Shown here piece after piece: positions 1 through 9,502 of a DNA stretch of 64,000 nt. The stretch is from positions 3,472,001 to 3,536,000 of the forward strand of contig NZ_CP011131.1 in assembly GCF_001442805.1 (NCBI RefSeq). Direction: 5' to 3'. Origin of the DNA: Lysobacter gummosus. Lineage in GTDB: Bacteria > Pseudomonadota > Gammaproteobacteria > Xanthomonadales > Xanthomonadaceae. The notes under the pieces are model-generated. The model saw nothing but the letters and a program-made list of their open reading frames with translations. It searched no databases and was not told where the DNA came from. A program made the position numbers and the translations under genes. Every line of letters starts with the position of its first letter. Within the stretch, counting starts at the first letter, position 1.

Positions 1-84
1 CACAGCGGCGCGCCGCGCCCCGGTGGTCCGCGTCCGCCGCATGGCGGGCCCAAGAAATCGTTCAAGCCGCGTACGCCTCGCTAA
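1..84 (+). CDS. C-terminal tail of an unidentified protein (5' truncated by window)
   Basis: Frame 1 is open from the first base to a TAA at 82-84 and gives 27 residues. The peptide is rich in Gly, Pro, Arg and Lys (for example GGPKKSFKPRTPR at its end). Such basic, disordered tails are common on RNA helicases and some pseudouridine synthases, but nothing here is diagnostic. The family cannot be named from this fragment. Confidence 0.4.
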   Translation, partial: HSGAPRPGGPRPPHGGPKKSFKPRTPR

Positions 85-104
85 ATCACGCAGCTCGCGA
101 ATCC

Positions 105-251
105 CCTTCTCCCGCTTGCGGGAGAAGGTGGCCCGAAGAGCCTGCCCCCGCGAAGACGGGGGGCCGGATGAGGGCATGCGAAATGTGGGCAACGCCGTAG
201 TTGCGGATGCGCGCGCCCTCACCCCAGCCCTCTCTCGCAAGCGGGAGAGGG
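105..251. repeat. Pair of REP-type palindromes (family 1) in the 85-375 gap
   Basis: Two hairpins with the core CTCCCGCTTGCGGGAG or its complement lie in opposite orientation at 105-128 and 231-251. GATGAGGG and CCCTCACCCC motifs lie between them. A C/G-rich hairpin sits at about 141-163. Related copies occur at 33469-33613 and 60421-60462. The rest of the 85-375 gap shows no gene. Confidence 0.75.
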
Positions 252-375
252 AGCGATACGCGGCGACTGGCAAGGGACGACTCTCCACATCCGCACTACA
301 AGTCATAAGCCACTTGTCGCTAACCGCACCCGCGGTTTGGCATAGTCGCAGGCGTAACCCGCAACGCCGCCGCTC

Positions 376-1131
376 ATGTCCCGCATCCTGGTCTTCCAAC
401 ACGTCGCCGCCGAACCGCTGGGTACGCTGGATCCGCTGATCCGTCGGCGCGGCCATCGCATCCGCTTCACCAACTTCGACCGCGATCCCGAGGCGCAGCC
501 CAACGTCGATCGCTATCGCGGCCTGATCGTGCTCGGCGGGCCGATGAACGTCGAAGACCAGGCCACGCGCACGCACCTGAAGACCGAGCTGCTGGCGATC
601 GAACGCATGCTCGAACAAGGCAAGCCCGTGCTCGGCATCTGCCTGGGCGCGCAGTTGCTCGCGCACGTGCTCGGCGCTCCGGTGCGCAGGCACCATCAGC
701 CCGAAATCGGCTGGTACCGGCTGCAGCCGACCGCGGCCTGCGCCGCCGATCCGGTGCTGGCGCCGCTGGCGCAGGCCGCGCCGGTGTTCCAGTGGCACCG
801 CTACAGCTTCGAAGTCCCGCAGGGCGCGCAGCATCTGGCCCGCACCGATACCTGCGAGCAACAGGCCTTCCGCTGGGGCGACAACGCCTACGGCTTCCAG
901 TTCCATCTGGAGATGGACGTGCCGCTGATCGAGCGCTGGCTGGCCAATCCTGTGTATCGCCAGGAACTGGCCGAACTCGGTCACGACACCAGCGAAGCGG
1001 CGATCCGCGCGCAGACCGTCGAGCACATCCAGGCCATGCAGATCCGCGCGGACGCGGTGTTCAACAATTTCCTCGACCTGATCGGCCGGCCGCAACGCAA
1101 GTTCACCCTGCCCTCGCGCGAATTTGTCTGA
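376..1131 (+). CDS. Class I glutamine amidotransferase domain protein
   Basis: The 251-residue protein is a stand-alone class I glutamine amidotransferase. The nucleophile elbow GICLGAQ places Cys at residue 89, and the FQFHLEMD segment supplies the catalytic His177 and Glu179. The N-terminus LVFQHV...GGPMNVED resembles the GMP-synthase-like amidotransferases that act on small molecules. These proteins transfer ammonia from glutamine or hydrolyse gamma-glutamyl bonds, and the acceptor here is unknown. The gene stands alone between a REP pair and a convergent pseudouridine synthase. It could also be called a GuaA-like amidotransferase subunit, but no synthetase partner is nearby. Confidence 0.85.
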   Translation: MSRILVFQHVAAEPLGTLDPLIRRRGHRIRFTNFDRDPEAQPNVDRYRGLIVLGGPMNVEDQATRTHLKTELLAIERMLEQGKPVLGICLGAQLLAHVLGAPVRRHHQPEIGWYRLQPTAACAADPVLAPLAQAAPVFQWHRYSFEVPQGAQHLARTDTCEQQAFRWGDNAYGFQFHLEMDVPLIERWLANPVYRQELAELGHDTSEAAIRAQTVEHIQAMQIRADAVFNNFLDLIGRPQRKFTLPSREFV

Positions 1132-1158
1132 GCCACGCGCAATCCGGGCCTTGGCCGG

Positions 1159-2037
1159 CTACAGACTCAATCCGCTTTCGAAGCATCGCTCGCTGCCGTC
1201 GATCGGATCGACGAAGGCCAGCTCGCGCGCCAACAGCTTCAACGGCCGCGAAAAATCGTCTTCGGCCTGCTCGGCCAGCGGATAGAAGCGATCGTTGAGG
1301 ATCGGCGCGCCCAGCCCGGCCATGTGCACGCGCAGTTGGTGCTTGCGGCCGCTGACCGGTTCCAGCGCGTAACGCCAGACCTGCGCGCCGCGTTCGATCA
1401 CATCGATGCGGGTTTCGCTGTTGGCCTCGCCCTCGGCTTCGCGCATCAGGAAGAACGGCTCGCCCGCGACCACGCGCGTGCGCCGCAACAGCGGGAACTG
1501 CCATTGCGCAAGCGGCGGCGCCAAGGCCTCATAGCGCTTGCGAATGCGCCGCTCGCGGAACAGCGACTGATAGGCATCGCGCGTGGCCGGATCGCGCGAG
1601 AACAGCACCACGCCGGCGGTGCCGCGGTCGAGCCGGTGCAAGGGCGCCAGATCGGCCTCGCCGTAGCGCCGCTGCAATCGCCCCAGCAGGGTTTCGGCGA
1701 CGAAACCGCCGGCCGGGATCACCGGCAGGAAATGCGGTTTGTCGGCCACCAACAGGCGTTCGTCGCGATACAGCACGCGCTCTTCGAACGGAATGACCGG
1801 TTCGTGTTCGACTTCGCGGAAATAGCGGATCTCCATGCCGACGCGGTAAGCATCGTCGGCCGCCAGCGCATGGCCCTGCGCATCGAGCACGCGGCCGCGG
1901 GCGAAACGCTCGCGCCAGACCTCACGGCCGATCGCCGGAAACCGTGCGCACAAGCCGTCGAGCAGGCTCGCCCACGGCCCGGGAGGCAGTTGCAGGCGGC
2001 TGGGCGCGCTGGCGGCGGAGGCATCGTGACGGGGCAT
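1159..2037 (-). CDS. RluA-family pseudouridine synthase
   Basis: The 292-residue cytoplasmic enzyme should isomerise uridine to pseudouridine in rRNA or tRNA. The family motif HRLDRGTAG is present, with catalytic Asp at residue 137, followed by VVLFSRD. The C-terminal part has the RKHQLRVHMA-type segment of RluA/RluC/RluD. An S4 domain is not obvious in the N-terminal 80 residues, which matches the shorter members often annotated as RluA-like of unknown target. It converges with the upstream amidotransferase gene and has its own start facing yaeQ. Confidence 0.88.
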   Translation of the reverse strand: MPRHDASAASAPSRLQLPPGPWASLLDGLCARFPAIGREVWRERFARGRVLDAQGHALAADDAYRVGMEIRYFREVEHEPVIPFEERVLYRDERLLVADKPHFLPVIPAGGFVAETLLGRLQRRYGEADLAPLHRLDRGTAGVVLFSRDPATRDAYQSLFRERRIRKRYEALAPPLAQWQFPLLRRTRVVAGEPFFLMREAEGEANSETRIDVIERGAQVWRYALEPVSGRKHQLRVHMAGLGAPILNDRFYPLAEQAEDDFSRPLKLLARELAFVDPIDGSERCFESGLSL

Positions 2038-2210
2038 GCGCGCATCTTCGCCGATCGCGGGCGCAAACCGGATGCGCGGGCGGGCGAAAGCCGAGTCCGC
2101 GCGGCATTTGCGCTGTTTTGCGCGCGCGGCCCGGGCCGTCTGGTCCCCAAATCGGGCGCCGGGCCCGCCGGAAGCTTAGAATGCGCGCTGTTTTCCAGCA
2201 GGCATGCCCC

Positions 2211-2768
2211 ATGGCGCCCAACGCCACCATCGTCAAGATCGAACTGCAAATCAGCGACATGGACCGGCATTACTACGCCGCCCACGCGCTTACCCTGGCC
2301 CAGCATCCGTCCGAGACCCAACAGCGGCTGATGGTGCGCATGCTCGCCTTCGCCTTGAACGCGCACGAGCGGCTGGAGTTCGGCCCTGGGCTGAGCAGCG
2401 AGGACGAACCGGACTTGGCATTGCGCGATTACACCGGCGATATCGAGCTGTGGATCGATGTCGGCCAGCCGGACGAGTCGCGCATCCGCAAGGCCTGCGG
2501 ACGGGCGCGGCAGGTGGTGGTGGTGAATTACGGCGGCAACGCGGCGAACATCTGGTGGGAGAAGAACGTCGCGATCCTGCGCCGGCTGAAGAATCTCACC
2601 GTGATCGACATCGACGCCGCCTCGGTGGACGCGATGGCGGCGATGGTCGAGCGCAGCTTCCGCCTGGATTGCCAGATCGCCGACAGCGAAGTCGCGCTCA
2701 GCAACGACAAGGCCAGCCTCACCTTCACCCCGACCGTGCGTCAGGGCGCACAAGCGCGAGCGGCCTGA
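2211..2768 (+). CDS. yaeQ: YaeQ family protein
   Basis: The 185-residue protein begins MAPNATIVKIELQISDMDRH and continues with the family's conserved HPSET, LWIDVGQPDE and NIWW segments. YaeQ proteins have a PD-(D/E)XK nuclease-like fold, and their biochemical role is not settled. The reading frame is open further upstream, but homology starts at ATG 2211. A second in-frame ATG lies at 2181. The next gene starts one base after its stop region, so the two are probably cotranscribed. Confidence 0.9.
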   Translation: MAPNATIVKIELQISDMDRHYYAAHALTLAQHPSETQQRLMVRMLAFALNAHERLEFGPGLSSEDEPDLALRDYTGDIELWIDVGQPDESRIRKACGRARQVVVVNYGGNAANIWWEKNVAILRRLKNLTVIDIDAASVDAMAAMVERSFRLDCQIADSEVALSNDKASLTFTPTVRQGAQARAA

Positions 2769-2769
2769 A

Positions 2770-3957
2770 GTGGCGGAGGTCTACGACGCCGTCATCGTCG
2801 GCGGCGGCGCCGCCGGGATGATGTGCGCGCTGACCGCCGGCCGTCGCGGCCGCCGCGTGCTGCTGATCGAACACGCGAACAAGGTCGGCAAGAAAATCCT
2901 GATGTCCGGCGGCGGCCGCTGCAATTTCACCAACACCGGCACCACGCCGGGCAATTACCTTTCGGCCAATCCGCACTTCTGCAAATCGGCGCTGGCACGC
3001 TATACGCCGTGGGATTTCATCGCGATGGTCGAACGCCATCGCATCGCCTATCACGAAAAAGAACTCGGGCAGTTGTTCTGCGACGAGTCGTCGAAGCTGA
3101 TCGTGAAGATGCTGGTGGACGAATGCGCGGCCGCGGGCGTGCGCATCGAAACCGGTTGTTCGATCGAACGCATCGCCCACGACGAAGGCGACAGCGGCTT
3201 TCGCCTGCACAGCACGCGCGGCAACATCGCCACGACCTCGCTGGTGATCGCAAGCGGCGGCCTGTCGATTCCGAGCATGGGCGCGAGCGGCTTCGGCTAT
3301 GAACTGGCCCGCCGCTACGGCCACAACGTGCTGCCCTTGCGCGCCGGGCTGGTGCCGTTGACGCTCAGCGGCAAGCACCAGGAGCGTCTGCACGATCTCA
3401 GCGGCGTCGCTTTGCCGGTGACCGCCAGTTGCAACGGCATCGACTTCAGCAATCAGATGCTGATCACCCATCGCGGCGTCAGCGGCCCGGCGATCCTGCA
3501 GATTTCCTCGTACTGGCAACCCGGCGACGATCTGCGCCTGGACCTGCTGCCCGGCCACGACGCGCTCGACTGGCTGCTGAGCCAGCAGCGCGAACGGCCG
3601 GCGGCCGAGCTCAAGACCGTGCTCGGCGAAACCATCGCCAAGCGTTTCGCCCAGCGCCTGTGCGAAGTGTGGCTGAGCAACAAGCCGATGAAGCAGTACA
3701 ACCTGCCCGAGCTCAAGCAGATCGCCGCGACGCTGTCGTCGTGGCCGCTGATCGCCAGCGGCACCGAGGGTTATCGCACCGCCGAGGTCACCCTGGGCGG
3801 CGTGGACACCGACGAAGTGTCGTCCAGCACGATGCAATCCAAGCGCGTGCCCGGGCTGTATTTCATCGGCGAGGTGATCGACGTGACCGGCTGGCTGGGC
3901 GGCTACAACTTCCAGTGGGCCTGGGCGTCGGGGCATGCGGCGGGGTTGGCGGTTTAA
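2770..3957 (+). CDS. BaiN/HI0933-family NAD(P)/FAD-dependent oxidoreductase
   Basis: The 395-residue flavoprotein starts with GTG immediately after the yaeQ stop. It shows the Rossmann dinucleotide-binding motif VIVGGGAAGMM near residues 8-18, the family signature KILMSGGGRCNFTN, and a C-terminal FAD-binding block GEVIDVTGWLGGYNFQWAWASG. These features define the HI0933/YhiN/BaiN group. The substrate of the proteobacterial members is unknown, so the bile-acid role of BaiN should not be assumed. Position suggests an operon with yaeQ. Confidence 0.9.
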   Translation: MAEVYDAVIVGGGAAGMMCALTAGRRGRRVLLIEHANKVGKKILMSGGGRCNFTNTGTTPGNYLSANPHFCKSALARYTPWDFIAMVERHRIAYHEKELGQLFCDESSKLIVKMLVDECAAAGVRIETGCSIERIAHDEGDSGFRLHSTRGNIATTSLVIASGGLSIPSMGASGFGYELARRYGHNVLPLRAGLVPLTLSGKHQERLHDLSGVALPVTASCNGIDFSNQMLITHRGVSGPAILQISSYWQPGDDLRLDLLPGHDALDWLLSQQRERPAAELKTVLGETIAKRFAQRLCEVWLSNKPMKQYNLPELKQIAATLSSWPLIASGTEGYRTAEVTLGGVDTDEVSSSTMQSKRVPGLYFIGEVIDVTGWLGGYNFQWAWASGHAAGLAV

Positions 3958-3991
3958 GACTTGCCTTTGCTGTCGCCTCTCGTTTCTTGCT

Positions 3992-4103
3992 CGTCATTCC
4001 CGCGAACGCGGGCTCCGCTTTACTTCGGCGGAGCCGAATATCCAGCGACTTCAAACGTTCTCGCACGAAAGGCCCTGGATTCCCGCGTTCGCGGGAATGA
4101 CGG
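3992..4103. repeat. Family 2 palindrome (CGTCATTCCCGCGAACGCGGG type)
   Basis: The two ends are inverted copies: CGTCATTCCCGCG on the left and CGCGGGAATGACGG on the right. Between them lie a CTTTACTTCGGCGGAGCCGAA segment and a conserved TTCTCGCACGAAAGG segment. It sits between the convergent flavoprotein and rimO genes and may act as a transcription-end structure. Other copies are near 19037, 46400, 53042 and 61513. Confidence 0.8.
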
Positions 4104-4212
4104 CATTGAAAGATGTCGCGTGCCTGCCTAGAAACCGCGTAAGGCGCAACCACTGAGGAGAAACCGCGAAGAGCGGCCGCCAAGCCGCGCCGGCCGCGCA
4201 ACCTTCCGCGAA

Positions 4213-5571
4213 TCAGTCCTCCACCACCGCCTCGCCGAACAAATCGTGTTCGTCGCTGCCCATGATCTCCACATCCACGAACTGCCCCACGCGCAGCCCC
4301 GCGTCCAGGCCGTTCTGGATCTGCACCAGGCCGTCGATCTCCGGCGCGTCGGCCATCGAGCGCGCGATCGCCAGGTCGCCGTCGATCGCATCGACGATGC
4401 AGCGCTGCACACTGCCGATCTTGGCTTCGAGCTTGTTCGCGGAAATCTCCGCCTGACGCTCCATGAAACGCGCCAGGCGCTCTTGCTTGACGTCTTCGTC
4501 CACCGGATCGGGAAGATCGTTGGCTTTGGCGCCGTCCACCGGCGAATAAGCGAACGCGCCGACGCGGTCGAGCTGGGCTTGATCGAGGAAATCCAGCAGT
4601 TCCTCGAATTCGGCCTCGGTCTCGCCCGGGAAGCCGACGATGAAGGTGCTGCGGATCGCGATGTCCGGCGCGATCGAGCGCCAGCGCTGGATGCGCTCCA
4701 GGGTCTTATCGACCGCGCCCGGGCGCTTCATCAGCTTGAGCACGCGCGGGCTGGCGTGCTGGAACGGAATGTCCAGGTACGGCAGCAATTTGCCTTCCGC
4801 CATCAGCGGAATGATGTCGTCCACGTGCGGATACGGATACACGTAGTGCAGACGCGTCCAGATGCCCAGTTCGCTCAGGCCTTCGCACATCGCCTTCATC
4901 CGCGTCTGGTAACGCTTGCCGCGCCATTCGCGTTCGGCGTACTTGACGTCCACGCCATAGGCCGAGGTGTCCTGCGAGATCACCAGCAGTTCCTTGACCC
5001 CGCCCATCGCCAGTTTCTCGGCTTCGCGCAGCACATCGTCCACCGGCCGCGAGACCAGGTCGCCGCGCATCGACGGAATGATGCAGAAGCTGCAGCGGTG
5101 ATTGCAGCCTTCGGAAATCTTCAGGTACGCGTAATGCTTGGGCGTGAGCTTGACGCCGATGCCGTCGTCGCGCCGCGGCACCAGATCCAGGAACGGATCG
5201 TGCTTGGGCGGCAGCGCCGCGTGCACCGCGCTCATCACGCTGCCGTAGTCCTGCGGGCCGCTGATCGACAACACGCCCGGATGCGCTTCGCGGATCAGCT
5301 CCGAGCGCTTGCCCAGGCAGCCGGTGACGATGACCTTGCCGTTCTCGGCGATCGCCTCGCCGATCGCGTCCAGCGATTCGGTCACCGCCGAATCGATGAA
5401 ACCGCAGGTGTTGACCACCACCACGTCGGCATCGTCGTAGGTCTGGACGATGTCGTAGCCCTCCACGCGCAGCTGGGTGAGGATGCGTTCGGAATCGACC
5501 AGGGCCTTGGGACAGCCCAGGCTGACGAAACCGACTTTGGGATTGGCTGGCGCGACACTGGCGGAAGACAT
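4213..5571 (-). CDS. rimO: Ribosomal protein S12 methylthiotransferase RimO
   Basis: The 452-residue radical-SAM enzyme adds a methylthio group to the conserved aspartate of ribosomal protein S12. The N-terminal UPF0004 domain has Cys20, Cys56 and Cys85 for the auxiliary iron-sulfur cluster. The radical-SAM motif CNHRCSFC gives Cys156, Cys160 and Cys163. The C-terminal part is a TRAM domain ending in [19 protein letters not shown]. The motif [12 protein letters not shown] is typical of RimO rather than MiaB. It is a single gene divergent from the dienelactone hydrolase. Confidence 0.96.
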   Translation of the reverse strand: MSSASVAPANPKVGFVSLGCPKALVDSERILTQLRVEGYDIVQTYDDADVVVVNTCGFIDSAVTESLDAIGEAIAENGKVIVTGCLGKRSELIREAHPGVLSISGPQDYGSVMSAVHAALPPKHDPFLDLVPRRDDGIGVKLTPKHYAYLKISEGCNHRCSFCIIPSMRGDLVSRPVDDVLREAEKLAMGGVKELLVISQDTSAYGVDVKYAEREWRGKRYQTRMKAMCEGLSELGIWTRLHYVYPYPHVDDIIPLMAEGKLLPYLDIPFQHASPRVLKLMKRPGAVDKTLERIQRWRSIAPDIAIRSTFIVGFPGETEAEFEELLDFLDQAQLDRVGAFAYSPVDGAKANDLPDPVDEDVKQERLARFMERQAEISANKLEAKIGSVQRCIVDAIDGDLAIARSMADAPEIDGLVQIQNGLDAGLRVGQFVDVEIMGSDEHDLFGEAVVED

Positions 5572-5706
5572 GCGGGAGAAGACCTGAACGAGAGAATCCG
5601 GGCGCGGACGGCGATCCGGAAGCCGCTGAGCGGCTGGGGGCGCGAATTATAGCCTCCGGGGCTAAACTGGCCTCGATTCAAGGTTCATTCGCAACTGGAG
5701 CGGCTC

Positions 5707-6381
5707 ATGGCTCACTGGATTGATCTGGACACCCCCGTCGGCCCGGTTCAGGCCTGGCGGGCCGATCCCGCCGGCATTCCGCGCGGCGGGCTGGTGGTCA
5801 TTCAAGAGATTTTCGGGGTCAATTCGCATATCCGCGACCTGGCCGAGCGCTTCGCCCGGGCCGGGTACGTGGCGCTGGCGCCGGCCTTGTTCGACCCAGT
5901 CGAGCGCGGGGTCGAGCTGGGCTACGACCAGTCGGCGGCCGCGCGCGGGGGCGAGCTGCGCAACGCGGTCGGCTTCGACCGCGCCATGCAGATCGTCGCC
6001 AGCGCCGCGAACCTGCTGCAACTCGAGGGCCTGCGCACCGGCACGGTCGGCTACTGCTGGGGCGGCTCGCTGGCGTTTTTGGCCAATACCCGCCTGGATC
6101 TGCCCGCGGTCAGCTACTACGGCGCGCGCACCGTGCCCTTTCTCGACGAACCGACCCGCGCACCGGTGCGCGCGCCGGTCATGTTCCACTTCGGCCGCCA
6201 CGACGGCAGCATTCCGCCGGAAGCGATCGAACAGCATCGTCAGGCGCTGCCGACCGCGCCGATCCACCTGTACGACGCCGGCCACGGTTTCAATTGCGAG
6301 CTGCGCGCCGACTACGATCCCGCCAGCGCCGCGCTGGCCTGGACCCGCACCCTGGATTTCCTCGCGGACAGTCTGAAATGA
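5707..6381 (+). CDS. Dienelactone hydrolase family protein
   Basis: The 224-residue alpha/beta hydrolase has the dienelactone hydrolase triad: Cys117 in GYCWGG, Asp166 in GRHDGS and His193 in AGHGFN. Length and the EIFGVN segment near residue 34 fit the family (usual length about 230-250). No aromatic-degradation genes are nearby, so the physiological ester or lactone substrate is unknown. The stop overlaps the start of the HIT gene (ATGA), so translation is probably coupled. A short TAGCC...GGCTA dyad lies at 5650-5663 ahead of the gene. Confidence 0.9.
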   Translation: MAHWIDLDTPVGPVQAWRADPAGIPRGGLVVIQEIFGVNSHIRDLAERFARAGYVALAPALFDPVERGVELGYDQSAAARGGELRNAVGFDRAMQIVASAANLLQLEGLRTGTVGYCWGGSLAFLANTRLDLPAVSYYGARTVPFLDEPTRAPVRAPVMFHFGRHDGSIPPEAIEQHRQALPTAPIHLYDAGHGFNCELRADYDPASAALAWTRTLDFLADSLK

Positions 6382-6788
6382 ACCCCTGGCACCTGCATCC
6401 GCAACTCGCCGACGACACTCATCCGGTCGCCCAGTTCGAGTTGAGCGAACTGCGCCTGATGGACGACGCCAATCATCCCTGGCTGATCCTGGTGCCGCGA
6501 GTAGACGGCGCGGTCGAGCTGATCGACCTCAGCGACGACCAGCAACTCACCCTGACCGGCGAAATCGCCCGCGCCAGCCGCGCGCTGCAGGCGCAGTTCG
6601 CGCCGCACAAGCTCAACATCGCCGCGCTCGGCAATCTGGTGCCGCAGCTGCACGTGCACGTGATCGCCCGCTATCGCGAAGACATCGCCTGGCCGCGTCC
6701 GGTCTGGGGCATGGCCACCGCGCAACCGTATTCGCCCGACCTTTTGGTGCAACGCATCCGCCGCCTGCAGGACGCGCTGTCGGCGTGA
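6378..6788 (+). CDS. HIT domain protein
   Basis: The 136-residue protein is a histidine-triad nucleotide-binding family member. The triad region reads QLHVHVIAR, so the catalytic His92 and His94 are present while the first triad position is Gln90. Variants with this form occur in a proteobacterial subgroup and are presumed phosphoramidase or nucleotidyl hydrolases. The gene overlaps the hydrolase before it by four bases and pxpB after it by four bases (GTGA), so all are likely in one transcript. Confidence 0.9.
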   Translation: MNPWHLHPQLADDTHPVAQFELSELRLMDDANHPWLILVPRVDGAVELIDLSDDQQLTLTGEIARASRALQAQFAPHKLNIAALGNLVPQLHVHVIARYREDIAWPRPVWGMATAQPYSPDLLVQRIRRLQDALSA

Positions 6789-7501
6789 ACGCGGGCCGCC
6801 CGGCCGCGTCGGACGCGGCGATCGAATTCGAAACCCTCGCCGACGACGCCTGGCTGCTGCGACTGGGCCGCTCTATCGACGACGGACTCAACGCGCGCGT
6901 GCATGCGCTGGCGGCGCGGCTGCGCCTGCAAGCGCCGTCGTGGCTGCGCGATGTGGTCCCGGCCTACGCCAGTCTGGCGGTGTTTTTCGATCCCTTCGCC
7001 ATCGACGCCGCCGCTGCGCGCGCGTGGCTGCGGGCGCAATGCGAGCACGCGCACGCCGCGGCGCCCTCGCCCGCCGCGCGCTCGATCGAAATCCCGGTCG
7101 CCTACGGCGGCGAATTCGGCCCGGACCTGCACGACAGCGCGGCCGAACTCGGCGTATCGCCGCAGGTGCTGATCGCGCGCCACAGCGAGCGCGACTACAC
7201 AGTGGCGATGATCGGCTTCGCTCCCGGGTTTCCCTATTTGTCCGGGCTCGACCCGGAACTGGCGCTGCCGCGGCTGGCGACCCCGCGCACCGCGGTCGCC
7301 GCCGGCAGCGTCGCCATCGGCGGCGCCCAGACCGGCATCTACCCGCGGCCCGGTCCCGGCGGCTGGCGCCTGCTCGGACGCACGCCGCTGCGCCTGTTCG
7401 ATACCGCGCGCGATGCGCCCAGCCTGTTGCAGCCCGGCGACCGCGTGCGCTTTCGTCCCATCGACGCGCAGGAATTCGCGCGCTTGCAGGCGGCGCCGTG
7501 A
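6785..7501 (+). CDS. pxpB: 5-oxoprolinase subunit PxpB
   Basis: The 238-residue protein is the KipI/allophanate-hydrolase subunit 1-like component of the prokaryotic ATP-dependent 5-oxoprolinase. Family marks are the YGGEFGPDL segment, the FAPGFPYLSGLD block and the C-terminal TGIYPRPGPGGWRLLGRTP block. With PxpA and PxpC it hydrolyses 5-oxoproline to glutamate. The GTG start overlaps the HIT stop. Its own stop overlaps the GTG of pxpC, so the two subunits are translationally coupled. Confidence 0.93.
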   Translation: MNAGRPAASDAAIEFETLADDAWLLRLGRSIDDGLNARVHALAARLRLQAPSWLRDVVPAYASLAVFFDPFAIDAAAARAWLRAQCEHAHAAAPSPAARSIEIPVAYGGEFGPDLHDSAAELGVSPQVLIARHSERDYTVAMIGFAPGFPYLSGLDPELALPRLATPRTAVAAGSVAIGGAQTGIYPRPGPGGWRLLGRTPLRLFDTARDAPSLLQPGDRVRFRPIDAQEFARLQAAP

Positions 7502-8484
7502 GCGCTGCGGATTCGCTCGAGACGCGCTGCGATATCGAAGTCGTCGCGCCCGGCCCGCTCAGCCATGTGCAGGACCTGGGCCGCGACGGCTGGCGTCACC
7601 TGGGCATCTGCCGCGGCGGCGCGCTCGACCCGGCCTGCGCCGCGCTCGCCAATGCCCTGGTCGGCAATCGCGACGGCGACGCGGTGCTGGAATTCACCCT
7701 GCAAGGCCCGAGCCTGCGCCTGCCGCGGCCGCTGCGCATCGCTTTGATGGGCGCGCTGTGCGAAGCGCGCTTCGAAGGCCAGTGGCTGCCGCCGGCGCGG
7801 CCGATCGACCTGCCGGCCGGCGTGCTGAGCCTAGGCGGCATGCGCAGCGGCGTGCGCGGTTGGCTGGCGGTGCGAGGCGGTCTGGACACGCCGTGCGTGC
7901 TCGGCAGCCGCTCCACCGATCTGCGCGGCGGCTTCGGCGGCATCGACGGACGCGCCCTGCGCGGCGGCGACCTCCTGCCGGTCGGCGCGCACCGCGCCAT
8001 CGACACCTCGCAGCCGCGCATTCCCGGCTGGTGGATCGATCCCGAGTTCAATCACGACCCGCATGCGCCGATCCGCTACCTCGCCAGCGAGGCGCCGGCG
8101 TTGCGCGAAATCGCCGCGCGGTTGAGCCAGCAGGCATGGCGCGTCAACGCCGCCAGCAATCGCCAGGGCCTGCGCCTGGACGGCGAGGCGTTGCAGGCGC
8201 CGGAGGCCGGCGCGCTGTCGGAACCGGTCGCGCCGGGGACGATCCAATTGCCTGCCGACGGACGGCCGATCGTGCTGTTGGCCGACGCGCAAACCGTCGG
8301 CGGCTACGCGCGTCTGGGTCATGTCATCGCCGCCGACCTGCCGCGTCTGGCACAAGCGCGGCCGAACGCCGAACTGCAGTTCGTTCGTTGCGACGCGGCG
8401 CAGGCCGCGGCCGCCGCGCGCAAGGCGCGGGCGGAATGGGCGCGGCTGAAACTGGCCATCGAGGCACGCTTGAAGCGCCAGTAA
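7498..8484 (+). CDS. pxpC: 5-oxoprolinase subunit PxpC
   Basis: The 328-residue protein is the KipA/carboxyltransferase-like subunit of 5-oxoprolinase. The opening VVAPGPLSHVQDLGRDGWRH and the later MRSGVRGWLAVRGG and ADAQTVGGYARLGHV blocks are typical. GTG 7498 is chosen because it gives coupled GTGA overlap with pxpB and homology begins just after it. In the usual Xanthomonad arrangement pxpA follows closely; here pxpA is about 6.6 kb downstream. Confidence 0.93.
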   Translation: MSAADSLETRCDIEVVAPGPLSHVQDLGRDGWRHLGICRGGALDPACAALANALVGNRDGDAVLEFTLQGPSLRLPRPLRIALMGALCEARFEGQWLPPARPIDLPAGVLSLGGMRSGVRGWLAVRGGLDTPCVLGSRSTDLRGGFGGIDGRALRGGDLLPVGAHRAIDTSQPRIPGWWIDPEFNHDPHAPIRYLASEAPALREIAARLSQQAWRVNAASNRQGLRLDGEALQAPEAGALSEPVAPGTIQLPADGRPIVLLADAQTVGGYARLGHVIAADLPRLAQARPNAELQFVRCDAAQAAAAARKARAEWARLKLAIEARLKRQ

Positions 8485-8529
8485 CCCGGCCGGGGTACGA
8501 AGCCAGCTTTTCCGCGTGGCTGAATGCGA

Positions 8530-8562
8530 GCCATGGGCCGCGGCCTGTGCGCGGCCCATGGC
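8530..8562 (+). terminator. Perfect 13-bp hairpin downstream of pxpC
   Basis: GCCATGGGCCGCG at 8530-8542 pairs with CGCGGCCCATGGC at 8550-8562 across a 7-base loop. It lies 45 bases after the pxpC stop. No U-tract follows, so it is a transcript-end or mRNA-protecting structure rather than a classic intrinsic terminator. The rest of the gap to 8779 is unremarkable. Confidence 0.6.
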
Positions 8563-8779
8563 CCTGATCGGAGCGTCAGCTTCCTGACACAATCGCGCAG
8601 CGACCCACGCGATTTGACGCACCGGCCATGCAATCCCAGACAAGACTCCACAACCTGAGTGCCGGCTGGTTGTGCCGTTACGTCCAAGTGGGCGTCAATA
8701 CGAAAGCACTCGAATAAGAACGCGATAACTGTCACGATTTGGCGGATGATTGGATCGCCATTTGAGGCAAAATCCGGAC

Positions 8780-9439
8780 ATGTCAGAACAAGATCACAGC
8801 GGTCAGCCCTCCACCCCGCAGTCGGTGGATACCGGTGTGTTGGCCCTGTCCGATGCGGCGCTGGAATCGATAACCGAGCTCATCGTCGATGCCCAGAAAG
8901 GACGGCCCGGCGCCTGGGATCAGGTCTACTCCGCGCTCTACCGCGAACTGCACCGGCTGGCGCGCATGCAGATCCGCCAGCATTGGAAAGGCGCCGAGCG
9001 TTCGCCCACGTCCCTGATCAACCGCACCTGGCTGCGGCTGAGCCAGGCGACCTTGAACATCAACGATCGCACCCACCTGATCAGCCTGCTCGTGCACGCC
9101 ATGCGTTATGCGCTGGTCGATGAAACGCGGCGATTGCTCGCGGAAAAACGCGGCGTCGGATTCGAAGCGGTGATGCTGGAAGAGGACGACATCGGCCTGG
9201 CTTACGACGCGCGCCTGGAACATCTGCTGGCGGTGGATCAAGCGCTGAACCGCCTCAGCGAAGCCGAGCCGCGCCTGGGCCTGCTGGTGGAACTGCGCTA
9301 TTTCGGCGGCATGACCGATGAAGAAGTCGCGCAGGCGCTGGGCGTCACCGACCGCACCGTGCGTCGCGACTGGCGGCGCGCGCGCGCGTTCCTGTCGAGC
9401 AGTCTCGGCGATCGCGGCAGCGCCGAGCTGGGTTCGTGA
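8780..9439 (+). CDS. ECF-type RNA polymerase sigma factor
   Basis: The 219-residue protein is an extracytoplasmic-function sigma factor of the type found beside Ser/Thr kinases in Xanthomonads and Planctomycetes. Region 2 lies at about residues 35-110 (AWDQVYSALYRELHRLARMQ; LINRTWLRL). Region 4 is at about 150-200, with the helix-turn-helix MTDEEVAQALGVTDRTVRRD and the WRRARAFL end. ATG 8780 has GAGG 13-16 bases upstream; a TTG at 8750 is a weaker alternative. No anti-sigma gene is adjacent. The kinase gene follows 63 bases later, so phosphorylation-based control is a reasonable inference. Confidence 0.9.
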   Translation: MSEQDHSGQPSTPQSVDTGVLALSDAALESITELIVDAQKGRPGAWDQVYSALYRELHRLARMQIRQHWKGAERSPTSLINRTWLRLSQATLNINDRTHLISLLVHAMRYALVDETRRLLAEKRGVGFEAVMLEEDDIGLAYDARLEHLLAVDQALNRLSEAEPRLGLLVELRYFGGMTDEEVAQALGVTDRTVRRDWRRARAFLSSSLGDRGSAELGS

Positions 9440-9502
9440 AAGCTTCCGCGCGGGCCTCCGTCGGCAGGCTGTGCTGACCGCAGTTCGTCGTTCGCGATCC
9501 TC

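Noticed and set aside
1944..2210. 89-residue upstream extension of yaeQ
   Set aside because: It overlaps the start of the pseudouridine synthase gene on the other strand and has no homology-like pattern. The conserved protein begins at 2211.
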